DNA from: CAVDWX01 sp963612735
GTDB lineage: Bacteria; Bacillota_I; Bacilli_A; RFN20; CAG-826
Direction: 5' to 3'
DNA length: 64,000 nucleotides
Assembly (NCBI GenBank): GCA_963612735.1
Contig: CAVDWX010000003.1
Coordinates: 10,185 to 74,184 of the forward strand
The notes beneath the pieces were generated by a model. That model was not told the DNA's origin. It was given only the letters and a program-made list of their open reading frames with translations, and did no database searches. Shown one piece after another: positions 44,532 through 53,285 of the stretch. Position 1 is the stretch's first letter, and each line of letters begins with the position of its first letter. The translations under genes were made by a program, and so were the position numbers.

Positions 44532-46061
44532 ATGGAAAAAATATTAAATATTGTTAATAAAAAGAGACGTTCCGTATCTTATCGTCCCGAATTAGTGGAT
44601 CAAAATATTATTTTATCGGTCCGTCATTTAAAACAATTCTTTAAATTTGGACACGGCAAAAACTCATTTAAAACTAAAGCTGTTCATGATGTCTCTTTTG
44701 ACGTTTATGGAGGAGAATGCTTCGGTTTAGTGGGCGAATCTGGATGTGGAAAAACTACGACAGGAAGAAGTTTAATTAGACTATACAAAATTACTTCTGG
44801 CTCAGTTTATTTTAAAGGCTATCGGATTTCCGCTGGGAAAAGATGGAATGAAAAAGAAATTAAATGGACTGTTATTAGATGTAAAAAGAAGATTAAAGAT
44901 TTAAAGCAACAAGAAAAAGATGAAATCGAAAGAAAAAAAGATATCACCGGTTTACGTGCGATTATTAGAGATATTGATGCTCAAATCGCTTCTTTGAAAG
45001 AAAAGATTTCTAAACTTAAGATTGAATATAAAGATGCTTTACGCGTCGTTGCTCAAGTCGATGATGAAGATGAAGCTGAAGCATTAAAAGAAAAAGCGGA
45101 AAAAGAATATCAAACCAATCTTCAACCTGCGCAGTTAGAAATCAATAAATTGCGCGCTAAAAGAAGAGAAACATTAGAACTAGTTAAGAAGAAAGAAAAA
45201 ACCACTGTTGTTGAAGATCCAATTAAACTTCAAAAAGAAATCGATGAGATTCACGCTAATTATCAAAAGCAAATTGATGAAATTAGTGCTTATATGAAGA
45301 AAGTTGTCAAAGAGCAAAAGAAGATTATTAAGCAAATTAATTATGATAATAATCACGTTGATAAGAAATTGTTGACCAAGATGCAGATGATTTTCCAAGA
45401 CCCTGTTGATTCTCTTGATCCTCGTATGACGGTTGAAGATATCATTCAAGAAGGTTTACGTATTCAAGGACACACTAATAGATACAAGAATTCTAAAAAA
45501 GTCAAAGAAATGCTTGAGACAGTTGGTTTAATTCCTGAATATGCATCTCGATACCCTCATGAATTCTCTGGTGGGCAAAGACAACGCATTGGCATTGCTA
45601 GAGCGCTTGTCATGAATCCTGAATTCTTAATTTGTGATGAACCAATCTCCGCTCTTGATGTTTCTATTAGAGCCCAAATCATCAACTTACTCAATGATAT
45701 GAAACAAAAATATGGTTTAACGATGTTATTCATCGCTCACGACTTATCGGTTGTTAAATATTTCTGTGATCGTATCGCGGTCATGTATTATGGCGAGATT
45801 GTCGAATTAGCGCCTTCTGATGAATTATTTAAACATCCACTTCATCCATACACTAATGCATTATTATCCGCTATTCCAAAACCTGATCCGATTAGCGAAA
45901 GAAGTCGTAAACGTATCATCTATAATCCACTTAAGGACCATGATTATTCAAAAGAACGTCCCAAATTAGTGGAAATTATACCAGGACACTTTGTCTTAGC
46001 TAATAGTGAAGAATTAGCGCGATATAAAGAAAAGATTGCTAAAATTGATAGTGTTAAATAG
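44532..46061 (+). CDS. oppF: Oligopeptide ABC transporter ATPase OppF with an internal coiled coil
   Basis: A 509-residue ATPase; normal OppF is about 310-330. Walker A GESGCGKTT is at 68-76. A charged helical insertion (roughly 99-280) sits between the first beta subdomain and the Q-loop MIFQDPVDSLDP near 286. The signature FSGGQRQRIGIARAL (near 345), Walker B LICDEPISALD and HPYTNALLSAIPKPDP follow. A 30-residue C-terminal extension ends the protein. It forms the heterodimeric motor with OppD. The terminator at 46062 starts right after its stop codon. Confidence 0.93.
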   Translation: MEKILNIVNKKRRSVSYRPELVDQNIILSVRHLKQFFKFGHGKNSFKTKAVHDVSFDVYGGECFGLVGESGCGKTTTGRSLIRLYKITSGSVYFKGYRISAGKRWNEKEIKWTVIRCKKKIKDLKQQEKDEIERKKDITGLRAIIRDIDAQIASLKEKISKLKIEYKDALRVVAQVDDEDEAEALKEKAEKEYQTNLQPAQLEINKLRAKRRETLELVKKKEKTTVVEDPIKLQKEIDEIHANYQKQIDEISAYMKKVVKEQKKIIKQINYDNNHVDKKLLTKMQMIFQDPVDSLDPRMTVEDIIQEGLRIQGHTNRYKNSKKVKEMLETVGLIPEYASRYPHEFSGGQRQRIGIARALVMNPEFLICDEPISALDVSIRAQIINLLNDMKQKYGLTMLFIAHDLSVVKYFCDRIAVMYYGEIVELAPSDELFKHPLHPYTNALLSAIPKPDPISERSRKRIIYNPLKDHDYSKERPKLVEIIPGHFVLANSEELARYKEKIAKIDSVK

Positions 46062-46088
46062 ATAATCGCCTTAGGGCGATTATTTTTA
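46062..46088 (+). terminator. Intrinsic terminator of the opp operon
   Basis: A perfect 9 bp stem ATAATCGCC/GGCGATTAT with a TTAG loop, followed by a T-run. Confidence 0.9.
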
Positions 46089-46135
46089 ACCTTTCTATAA
46101 TCGAGCTCTTCTACCTCGCTAGAGCATAAAGAGCC

Positions 46136-46510
46136 TTATTTATTTAATAGTTCAGAATGAAGAATGTAGTCAGCGCTGCTTTTATTTGTAGCAATAGGAA
46201 TATCATATAACGCTGCGATTCTTAGCAATGCTTTTACATCTGGATCATGAGGTTGAGCTTGTAATGGGTCCCAAAAGAAGATGACGATATTGATTTCTTT
46301 TTCAGCAACTTTTGCGCCTATTTGTAAATCTCCTCCATAAGGACCAGATAGATAACCTTTAACATCTAAACCTGTTGCTTCGCTAATTAACCTAGCGGTA
46401 GTTCCTGTTCCGCATAATTGGTATTGGCCTAATGTCTTTTTATTTTCTTTTGCCCAAGCAATGATTTCTTTTTTCTTATTGTCATGAGCGATGAGGGCAA
46501 TTGTTTTCAT
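46136..46510 (-). CDS. mgsA: Methylglyoxal synthase
   Basis: A 124-residue enzyme converting dihydroxyacetone phosphate to methylglyoxal, an overflow bypass of lower glycolysis. The family motifs are IALIAHDNKKKE (about 4-15), LCGTGTTARLI (about 32-42), SGPYGGDLQIGAKVAE with the catalytic Asp (about 56-71), and FFWDPLQAQPHDPDVKALLRIA. The length is close to the usual 130-150. An A/G-rich site lies upstream on the minus strand. The membrane protein gene upstream on the same strand is 26 bp away. Confidence 0.95.
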   Translation of the reverse strand: MKTIALIAHDNKKKEIIAWAKENKKTLGQYQLCGTGTTARLISEATGLDVKGYLSGPYGGDLQIGAKVAEKEINIVIFFWDPLQAQPHDPDVKALLRIAALYDIPIATNKSSADYILHSELLNK

Positions 46511-46536
46511 ATATTGATATTTCCTTTCTTACTAAT

Positions 46537-47655
46537 TTACATGATCATCAATTGATAAAAACCTTCAATGATAGCTATTACACATAGAATTAATCCAGCG
46601 ACAGGAATGACTATATCGACATTCTTGCTTTTTAACGCATACTTCTTTTGATAATTGAATAATAATAGAAGTGGAGAAGCAAAAAATAAAACAAATCCTT
46701 TTCCAAATCCCCATGCTTGAATAGTGGTTAATACGCTAGTTAGTTCTTCCCCACTAAGTTTTGTTCCTCCTATAGAGATAGTCCATATAAGAGTGATGAT
46801 GAGGTCTAAAATCCCTGCACTTGCAAAACATATCGCCATTACCGTTCCGACTTGGAAAGAGTGTTTATTAGTCTTTAGATATTCTTTATAATTCGCTTCA
46901 CTTCCTCCTAATTTGAGATAGATGCGATGCTGATTTTTTAAATATAAAATAATAGCGATAAAGCATATAAATGTCACAAATGGTTTATTGGTTAAAAAAG
47001 GAATGAACTCCATTGGAAGAGTGAATAATTTTTGTCCTATTGATAAACCCTTAATAACTAAACAAGCTACCTCATATAGGATAGGTAATATTACTAATAA
47101 ACGATAATAAATGAGATGCTTTTCTTTAATCTTTTTTGGTCTATAGATTAAGAATAAATAAAGTAATGAACACATCAATAAATCAATAAAGACATTCAAT
47201 GTTAGATATTTTGTAAAATATTTTCTAATAAATATATCGCCAATATCTTTAGCGTTACTAATTCCAAATGGTTCTAATACTAATTTAACTAACCCGACGT
47301 AGTAACGGTCATACATTAATAGATATAAAGCGATAATTAATATTGCCATCGAAGCGTGGAATAAAACTAATTTTTTGATGTTTTCTTGGCTTGATAAAAT
47401 AAGAGCGAAATTAGCAATTAAAAATAAAGGAACCGCTAGTTGGCCTAAAAAGCCACATATATCAGAACTAATTTGAAAAGCGCTAAAAGAATGATTTGTA
47501 TAATTAGCGACATTAGCCATGCTCGCTAAAGATAACGAAATTTGAACTAATATCATCATAATCCAAGCCATAATTCGAATATGACGATACGATAGTGGCG
47601 CTTTATATTTGATATCGTTTTGACTGTTTAAATTGATTATATTTCTTTTCGACAT
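46537..47655 (-). CDS. Polytopic membrane protein, unknown function
   Basis: A 372-residue protein that I do not recognise. About nine or ten hydrophobic helices are spread over the whole length, with a 25-residue hydrophilic N-terminus. Short charged loops occur near 170-180 and 245-268. The start ATG at 47655 is preceded by AGAAGAGAATAA. It is upstream of mgsA on the same strand, so the two may share a transcript. No enzyme or transporter motif is visible. Confidence 0.7.
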   Translation of the reverse strand: MSKRNIINLNSQNDIKYKAPLSYRHIRIMAWIMMILVQISLSLASMANVANYTNHSFSAFQISSDICGFLGQLAVPLFLIANFALILSSQENIKKLVLFHASMAILIIALYLLMYDRYYVGLVKLVLEPFGISNAKDIGDIFIRKYFTKYLTLNVFIDLLMCSLLYLFLIYRPKKIKEKHLIYYRLLVILPILYEVACLVIKGLSIGQKLFTLPMEFIPFLTNKPFVTFICFIAIILYLKNQHRIYLKLGGSEANYKEYLKTNKHSFQVGTVMAICFASAGILDLIITLIWTISIGGTKLSGEELTSVLTTIQAWGFGKGFVLFFASPLLLLFNYQKKYALKSKNVDIVIPVAGLILCVIAIIEGFYQLMIM

Positions 47656-47736
47656 TTATTCTCTTCTCGTCAATTTATTTTACTATTTTGCTTGTATAAA
47701 TAAAAAGATATTTATACACTTTTTGATTTAAATTAC

Positions 47737-47816
47737 ATTGCGCTTTTTCCCTAATTTGACAAAAAATAGATTGCGCTTTTTCCCTAATTTGACAAAAACT
47801 ACATTGCGCTTTTTTT
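47737..47816. repeat. Three direct repeats with a 33 bp period in the promoter of a DUF4143 ATPase gene
   Basis: ATTGCGCTTTTTCCCTAATT begins at 47737 and again at 47770, and continues identically with TGACAAAAA in both copies. A third, shorter copy (ATTGCGCTTTTTT) begins at 47803. The spacing of 33 bp is about three helical turns. The last copy supplies the -35 box of the downstream promoter. Iteron-like spacing on one DNA face suggests cooperative binding by a protein, perhaps the ATPase itself. Confidence 0.85.
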
Positions 47817-47831
47817 GCTTTTTGTTATACT
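47804..47831 (+). promoter_or_regulatory. Promoter of the first DUF4143 ATPase, inside the third repeat
   Basis: TTGCGC (47804-47809), a 16 bp spacer and TATACT (47826-47831). The -35 box is part of the direct repeat. Confidence 0.5.
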
Positions 47832-47859
47832 AATAATGTATTTTATTCGGAGAACGCAT

Positions 47860-49221
47860 ATGATGTTTAAAAGAAAAATATATGACGATCTTGTCAAATG
47901 GAAAAATGAATGCAAAGGCACGAAAGCTTTGCTTATTGAAGGAGCTAGACGTATTGGCAAATCGACAATTGTTGAAGAGTTTGCTAAAAAAAATTATCAA
48001 AGTTATATTCTTATCGATTTTGGAATGGCAAAAAGAACTATAAAGGAGTTGTTTTATAACTATCTTGAAGACTTAGATACGTTTTTCATGTACTTATCAG
48101 CGCAATATAATGTTCGTTTATTTGATAGAAACTCTCTTATTATTTTTGATGAAGTTCAACTATTCCCTAAGGCTAGAGAAGCTATTAAATATCTCGTTAA
48201 GGATGGCCGTTATGATTTTATTGAAACAGGTTCACTTATATCAATTAAGCAAAACATTGAGGATATTCTTATTCCTTCTGAAGAAAGAAGCATCGAGATG
48301 CATCCTTTAGATTTTGAAGAATTTGCATGGGCTATGAATGAACAAATATTAATAGAATATATTAAAGAATGCTTTTTAAATTTGAAGCCTTTATATGAAC
48401 CTCTTCATAATCAAGCAATGCTTCTTTTTAAGCAATATATGTTAATTGGTGGTATGCCTAAAGTTGTATCTATTTTCATTGATAGTAGAAAACAATTTTA
48501 TGATTGTGATCTTGAAAAGCGTGATATTTTAGATACATATAGAAAAGATATATTGACTTTAAAAGCATCTTATAAAAATAAGGTGTTATCTATTTTTGAT
48601 CAGATACCCAGTTTTCTATCTACCCATGAGAAAAGAGTTAAAATTAATTCCATTAGTACAACTGATTTTGGACTTAACTATGAGGAAACTTTCTTTTGGC
48701 TTGCGGATTCTAAAATTTGCAATGAATGTTTTATGTGTAACGATCCTAATGTTGGCTTATCTTTAAATGAAAATCGCTCTTATATTAAATGCTATATGGG
48801 AGATACTGGTTTATTAGTGGCACACGCATTTGATGAAAATCCTAAAAATGACATTAACATATATTCTGCTATTCTAAATGATAATTTAGCGATAAATAAA
48901 GGTATGCTTTATGAAAATGTCGTTGCTCAAATACTTGTTGCAAACGGAAATAAATTATATTTTTATACTCATTATTCTCCTGTTAAGCATCGAAATGATA
49001 TTGAAGTTGATTTTATCCTCAGTAGTGGAAATAAAGTTCAAAATAAAATCATACCAATTGAGGTTAAATCATCTAAAAGGTATGGAACGGTTTCCTTAGA
49101 TAAATTTATTGAAAAATATAAAGATAGGATTGAACGATCGTATATTATTCATCCGAAAAATTTGTTTATCAAAGAAAATGGTATTATTTGCATACCTCCG
49201 TATATGACATTTTGTTTATAA
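47860..49221 (+). CDS. DUF4143-type AAA ATPase with nuclease-like C-terminus (copy A)
   Basis: A 453-residue protein from the ATG at 47860, which follows CGGAGA; an upstream in-frame ATG at 47815 has no such site. Walker A GARRIGKST is at 28-36 and Walker B LIIFDEVQLFP near 92. MHPLDFEEFAWAM, typical of this family, lies near 147-159. The C-terminal DUF4143 part contains EVDFILSSGN and PIEVKSSKRYG, a pattern like the PD-(D/E)xK nuclease core. Such ATPases are widespread and uncharacterised. Three 33 bp repeats lie in its promoter. A second family member is encoded at 51052-52364. Confidence 0.85.
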   Translation: MMFKRKIYDDLVKWKNECKGTKALLIEGARRIGKSTIVEEFAKKNYQSYILIDFGMAKRTIKELFYNYLEDLDTFFMYLSAQYNVRLFDRNSLIIFDEVQLFPKAREAIKYLVKDGRYDFIETGSLISIKQNIEDILIPSEERSIEMHPLDFEEFAWAMNEQILIEYIKECFLNLKPLYEPLHNQAMLLFKQYMLIGGMPKVVSIFIDSRKQFYDCDLEKRDILDTYRKDILTLKASYKNKVLSIFDQIPSFLSTHEKRVKINSISTTDFGLNYEETFFWLADSKICNECFMCNDPNVGLSLNENRSYIKCYMGDTGLLVAHAFDENPKNDINIYSAILNDNLAINKGMLYENVVAQILVANGNKLYFYTHYSPVKHRNDIEVDFILSSGNKVQNKIIPIEVKSSKRYGTVSLDKFIEKYKDRIERSYIIHPKNLFIKENGIICIPPYMTFCL

Positions 49222-49256
49222 TAAACGATGATCCGAATGAGGCAATTGATGTTTAT

Positions 49257-49970
49257 ATGAATTATGTATTAATCTTCGCCGGAGGAACGGGTCAAAGAAT
49301 GAATACTGTTTCTCTCCCCAAACAATTTTTAAAAGTCCATGATGTTCCTATTCTTGTTCACACTATTAGGCATTTTCAAAATTGTTCTTTAATCGATGGC
49401 ATCCTCGTAGTGTGCTTAAAGGATTACATCCCCTATGTTTTTGAATTAAAAGATGAATATAGGCTTGATAAGATAATTGATGTAATACCTGGAGGAGATA
49501 CTGGACAAGGTTCAATTAGAAATGGTTTATTTTATCTAGAAAATAAGATAAAAGGTGATGATATTGTTCTCATTCATGATGGGGTTAGACCTCTTATTAA
49601 TGAAGAAACGATTGTTAATAATATCAACTGTGTATTAGAAAAAGGTAACGCTATTACGACCGCTAAGTCGACAGAGACAGTTCTTGTCTTACAAGATGAT
49701 AATGTCAACCAAATAGTGGATCGAAGTTTATGTCAGTACGGTAGGGCTCCGCAGAGTTTTTATTTTAGAGATATTCTTTCCGCTCACAAAAAAGCTTTAA
49801 AAGACAATCTATCATTCATCGATAGTGCTTGTTTGATGAGGTATTATGGTTACACTCTTCATGCCGTATTAGGCCCATCATGTAATATAAAAATTACCAC
49901 GCCTATCGATTATTTCATCTTTAGAGCTATCATTGAACAAAAGGAAAATGAACAAATTAAATTTATATAA
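49257..49970 (+). CDS. IspD/TarI-family cytidylyltransferase
   Basis: A 237-residue protein from the ATG at 49257; the longer in-frame start at 49188 would lie inside the upstream ATPase gene and add residues foreign to the family. The nucleotide-binding FAGGTGQRM-x6-PKQFL is at 7-26, then IHDGVRPLI and a C-terminal NIKITTPIDYFIFRAI. It couples CTP to MEP (IspD) or ribitol-5-phosphate (TarI). GRAPQSF replaces the usual QTPQ.F. It is paired with an epimerase/dehydratase and far from ispF, which favours a CDP-polyol or CDP-sugar role for surface glycans. IspD activity stays possible. Confidence 0.8.
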   Translation: MNYVLIFAGGTGQRMNTVSLPKQFLKVHDVPILVHTIRHFQNCSLIDGILVVCLKDYIPYVFELKDEYRLDKIIDVIPGGDTGQGSIRNGLFYLENKIKGDDIVLIHDGVRPLINEETIVNNINCVLEKGNAITTAKSTETVLVLQDDNVNQIVDRSLCQYGRAPQSFYFRDILSAHKKALKDNLSFIDSACLMRYYGYTLHAVLGPSCNIKITTPIDYFIFRAIIEQKENEQIKFI

Positions 49971-49984
49971 TAAGGATATAGATA

Positions 49985-51046
49985 ATGAGCTTATTAGAAC
50001 AAGAATATATTGATACCGCTAAACAAATTAAATTAGATGGATTATTGCCTTTATTAGAGAATAAGACCATTTTACTGACTGGTTCGACCGGATTAATCGC
50101 AACCCAAATTGGAAGAACTTTATTAGAATGTAATCGCTTATATAATTCTAATATTCATCTAATTTTACATGCGCGAAATATTGATAAATTAAAAATGAAA
50201 TATGGTGAATATTTAAATAGTGACAATGTTAACTATATTCTTAATGATATCAAAGATGAAATGAAGTGCGATTTAGCGATTGATTATATAATTCATACCG
50301 CTTCTATTACTTCTTCTTTTGATTTTATTAATAAACCAGTTGAAACTATTGATACGTTAATCAATGGAACTAAAAAAGTATTGGAATTTGCTCATACTCA
50401 TCATATAAAAAAAGTTACTTATTTATCATCTTTAGAAGTTTACGGCGATATTCATGATGAGCATATACTCATTGATGAAAATAATTATGGTTATATCGAC
50501 TTTTTAAATGTGAGAAGTTCATATTCGGAAGGAAAAAGGATGAGCGAATGTCTTTGTTCTAGTTTTGCTAAAGAATATGATTTATTTATTAATATAGCTC
50601 GATTATCTCAAACGATTGGAAGCGATATCTCACTTGATGATAATCGTGTTTTTGCCCAATTTGGAAAATGCGCTGTGTTAAATAAAGATATTGTGTTAAA
50701 AACTAGAGGAAATACAATACGCAGTTATACCTATATTAGCGATGCTGTAAGGGCGATACTATTTGTCTTATTAAAAGGTGAAAATCGTAATGCATATAAT
50801 ATCGCTAATAAAAATACTTTATGTTCTATCAGTGAACTCGCTAATCTATTCGCTAAAAGAAGTGAATTTGATATTAAAGTGCTCTATGATTTAAGCGAAA
50901 ATATAGCGAATTTGGGATATAACAACGAGATTAAGATTAATCTAGATACCACTAAGATTGAGAAGTTAGGCTTTGTTCCAACTGTGGACTTATCTCAGAT
51001 TGTTAATAAACTAATTGTTGGTTTAAAAGAAAAGATAAACCATTAA
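49985..51046 (+). CDS. NAD-dependent epimerase/dehydratase (extended SDR)
   Basis: A 353-residue extended short-chain dehydrogenase. The Rossmann motif GSTGLIATQIG is at about 32-42, IHTASIT follows near 103, and a catalytic triad region has LSSLEVYGD and YSEGKRMSE (Y-x3-K near 175). SYTYISDAVRAI is typical of sugar-nucleotide epimerases and UDP-glucuronate decarboxylases. It starts 14 bp after the cytidylyltransferase gene. Together they may make an activated sugar or polyol. No glycosyltransferase or LicD is adjacent, so the end product is unknown. It converges on the frameshifted ATPase with 5 bp between. Confidence 0.83.
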   Translation: MSLLEQEYIDTAKQIKLDGLLPLLENKTILLTGSTGLIATQIGRTLLECNRLYNSNIHLILHARNIDKLKMKYGEYLNSDNVNYILNDIKDEMKCDLAIDYIIHTASITSSFDFINKPVETIDTLINGTKKVLEFAHTHHIKKVTYLSSLEVYGDIHDEHILIDENNYGYIDFLNVRSSYSEGKRMSECLCSSFAKEYDLFINIARLSQTIGSDISLDDNRVFAQFGKCAVLNKDIVLKTRGNTIRSYTYISDAVRAILFVLLKGENRNAYNIANKNTLCSISELANLFAKRSEFDIKVLYDLSENIANLGYNNEIKINLDTTKIEKLGFVPTVDLSQIVNKLIVGLKEKINH

Positions 51047-51051
51047 TTTAT

Positions 51052-52364
51052 TTATAAAAACATTACAAGATATATCGGAAAATAATAGATATTATCTTTC
51101 TTTTCTATAGTGGATTTATTAGAAAATATATATCCTTTAGATAGCTTATAGTTACCTTTTTGATCCACTAGTTTTGGAAGAGCGCGAAATGTATAATTGC
51201 CTTTTCCACTTTTAATTTCAATAGGCAAGACACTTAACGAATCATAATCATTAATAAGGAAATCAACTTCCCCAACCTTTTTACTATAAAAATAATATAT
51301 ATCGTGGCCGTGCGCTTTTAGTTCATTTGCCACAAATGTTTCATAAACAGAACCTAGATTAATTACCTCATCACCATTTAGTAACGGACTAATATTATTT
51401 TTATAAAGAATATATGTCAAAATGCCGACATCGTTATAATAAAGTTTAATGAGATTTTTACATGTTACTTCGATAAGTGGGAATTTAGGATTAGAAGTTG
51501 CCAAAGTTTTTGTTACTGATCCAGAATAAATAAGATAATCAAATTCATCTTGATAGACGCTCATTGCACTTCTATTGTTATTATCTATTTTTGAAAACAT
51601 GATTCGTTTTACTTTATTTTCCATATATGATGGCATTAATTCATATATTCTTCTAATTTTTAAATTATGTGCTTCATCATATTGGCTAGCGTCATCTTTA
51701 TAAAACGAATAGAATTCTTTTTGCACTTCTTTACATTTAATTATCTTAAAATCATCTATGAAATAATTAACAGCATCGGGCAAGCCTCCAGCGATGAGAT
51801 AATATTTAAAATATTTCATGATTTGATGATGAATAGCTTCATTTATTTTTTCTTGTTTAGTAAAACAATTTTTAAGATAAGCTATAACATCTTCACTAAC
51901 TTTGTTTGCCCATAAGAATTCTTCAAAATCTAAAGGATACATGCTAATTTGTTGAACTGAGCCCATAGGAATAAAAATATACCTTAATGTTATTCCTAAT
52001 AAAGAGCCGCTTGCGATGTAACGATATTTATTTTCTTTGAATAATAGTTTTAGTAATGAGATGAGGTGTGGATATGCCTGTATTTCATCTAGAAAAATAA
52101 TAGTATCATTAACATCACCTAAATTAGAAAAATGAATCCCTAGATAAACATAGAACGATTCAGTATTTTTGATTGATGCAAAGTCTTTATCGCTAAGACT
52201 ATCTTCTTTTAAATTGATATAGCAATATTTTTAAAATACTCTTTAGCGGTGTGTTCAATTATATATGTTTTTCCAACTTGTCTTGCTCCATCTATTAAAA
52301 GTATCTTATCGGTTGGGTCTTTATAATAATCGATTAGTCGTTTTTCTATTTTTCTTCTTAACAT
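51052..52364 (-). pseudogene. DUF4143-type AAA ATPase (copy B), broken by a one-base frameshift
   Basis: Reading from ATG 52364 gives MLRRKIEKRLIDYY, then Walker A GARQVGKT, and a stop at 52209 after 51 codons. From 52221 the other frame continues with YINLKEDSLSDKDF, Walker B IIFLDEIQAYP, MYPLDFEEFLWAN, and a C-terminal GEVDFLIND and PIEIKSGKG. The frame stays open to the stop at 51052. Adding one base near 52221-52223 gives an unbroken 437-residue protein. Either a recent mutation or a sequencing error explains it. No Shine-Dalgarno precedes the ATG. It converges with the epimerase gene. Family function unknown. Confidence 0.85.
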
Positions 52365-52389
52365 AATATCTTATCTACGCCCAAATATT

Positions 52390-52436
52390 ACAATTTTCCA
52401 AAATATTTTATATGCAAATATGCAATTTTCCAAAAT
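52390..52436. repeat. Two direct repeats with a 32 bp period upstream of DUF4143 copy B
   Basis: CAATTTTCCAAAAT occurs at 52391-52404 and 52423-52436. Read on the gene's strand it is ATTTTGGAAAATTG, itself partly palindromic. The nearer copy holds a TTGGAA that could be the -35 box, 18 bp before a weak TAGATA. The period resembles that at copy A, but the sequence differs. Confidence 0.8.
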
Positions 52437-52780
52437 TGAACTAGTGGTAAACAATACTCAATGAATAGCAATTGAAGGTTATCAATAGTTGTTGTATATG
52501 TCTTTTTAAATCATATTATATTTGCTAAAAGAACTAGAGTTTTTGATAGCGGTTATTTTAAGCTTAATATTCTTAAACGTATTGATAATTTTTTATTTAT
52601 ATTAATTATTTCAAATAAAAAGTCATTTAAATATTGCTTAATTTTTTAGAAAATAAATGAAGTTAAAAGGTTATTGATGCTGTTCAAATATGTTGATATA
52701 TTTCTAGATTATTCCTTTGATGACTAGACAATATTATAGTTATAATTTGTATTTGTTGATTTGTAAGTGCGCTTTATTTT
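52437..52780. other. AT-rich spacer with no gene seen
   Basis: About 340 bp between the DUF4143 copy B repeats and the aconitase X terminator. I find no coding frame of useful length, tRNA or repeat array. Confidence 0.6.
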
Positions 52781-52786
52781 ATAAAA

Positions 52787-52818
52787 AAGACTAACAAATA
52801 GGTTAATTCATTAGTCTT
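52787..52818 (-). terminator. Terminator of the aconitase X operon
   Basis: A perfect 8 bp stem AAGACTAA/TTAGTCTT with a 16-base loop. On the minus strand it is followed by TTTTTTAT, 25 bp after the small-subunit stop. Confidence 0.8.
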
Positions 52819-52842
52819 ATTTTATAATGTTATCTTAAGTTG

Positions 52843-53283
52843 TTATAAGATAATGACGGTTCCGTCTTCCTTGACTTCGATTTGATCTCCAGTTTTAACG
52901 CTCTTTAAAAAGTCTTCGCCTAATTCATCAATAGCAATGACATCACTATTTTCCCAAATTCTAGCTAGGACTATTCCTGATGCAGCGAGTGAATCGATGT
53001 GTTCTGAAAATAGAAAACAGGCTGGAGCAATGCCCATCGAGCAAACGGTTTGAATGACTAAACCTCCGGTAGTGGATCCAATGGTAATTGGTAAACATAA
53101 TGCTTTATGTGAAATGTTTAAACCATAGATATCGGGATTATTTTGATCAGAGACAATTACTTCTTTAGCGTTTTTTAATGCGCTTTTTTGGAAAGTTGCT
53201 AGAGTATTGACGCCTTGTCTAGATACGACCGCTTCACCTTTATATGTCCCACTAGCGAGAACTCGACCTTTAAATGTTTTCAT
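52843..53283 (-). CDS. Aconitase X swivel-domain subunit
   Basis: A 146-residue protein of the DUF126 (AcnX small subunit) family. Features are GRVLASGTYKGEAVVS near the N-terminus, the NNPDIYG and GSTTGGLVIQTVCSMGIAPACFLF stretches, and a C-terminal GDQIEVKEDGTVIIL. It pairs with the large subunit encoded 2 bp upstream to form the complete enzyme. Known bacterial AcnX enzymes dehydrate cis-3-hydroxyproline; archaeal ones act on mevalonate 5-phosphate. The MEP enzyme IspF in this window argues against the second. Confidence 0.88.
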   Translation of the reverse strand: MKTFKGRVLASGTYKGEAVVSRQGVNTLATFQKSALKNAKEVIVSDQNNPDIYGLNISHKALCLPITIGSTTGGLVIQTVCSMGIAPACFLFSEHIDSLAASGIVLARIWENSDVIAIDELGEDFLKSVKTGDQIEVKEDGTVIIL

Positions 53284-53285
53284 AA

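Noticed and set aside
42680..46061. Misassembly or chimera as the cause of the OppD and OppF inserts
   Set aside because: The frames are open throughout, codon use is like the flanks, and the catalytic motifs resume in correct order on both sides.
47737..47816. Short CRISPR array
   Set aside because: The 33 bp periodic copies are contiguous repeats with almost no spacer between them, there are only three, the last is partial, and no cas gene is near.
49188..49256. Longer N-terminus of the IspD/TarI-like protein
   Set aside because: It overlaps the end of the ATPase gene and adds residues not seen in the family, whose first motif starts right after ATG 49257.
52690..52780. Extra repeat copy (TGCGCTTTATTTTAT near 52768) related to the DUF4143 copy A repeats
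   Set aside because: Only 8 bases match (TGCGCTTT), which chance could produce in this AT-rich spacer.
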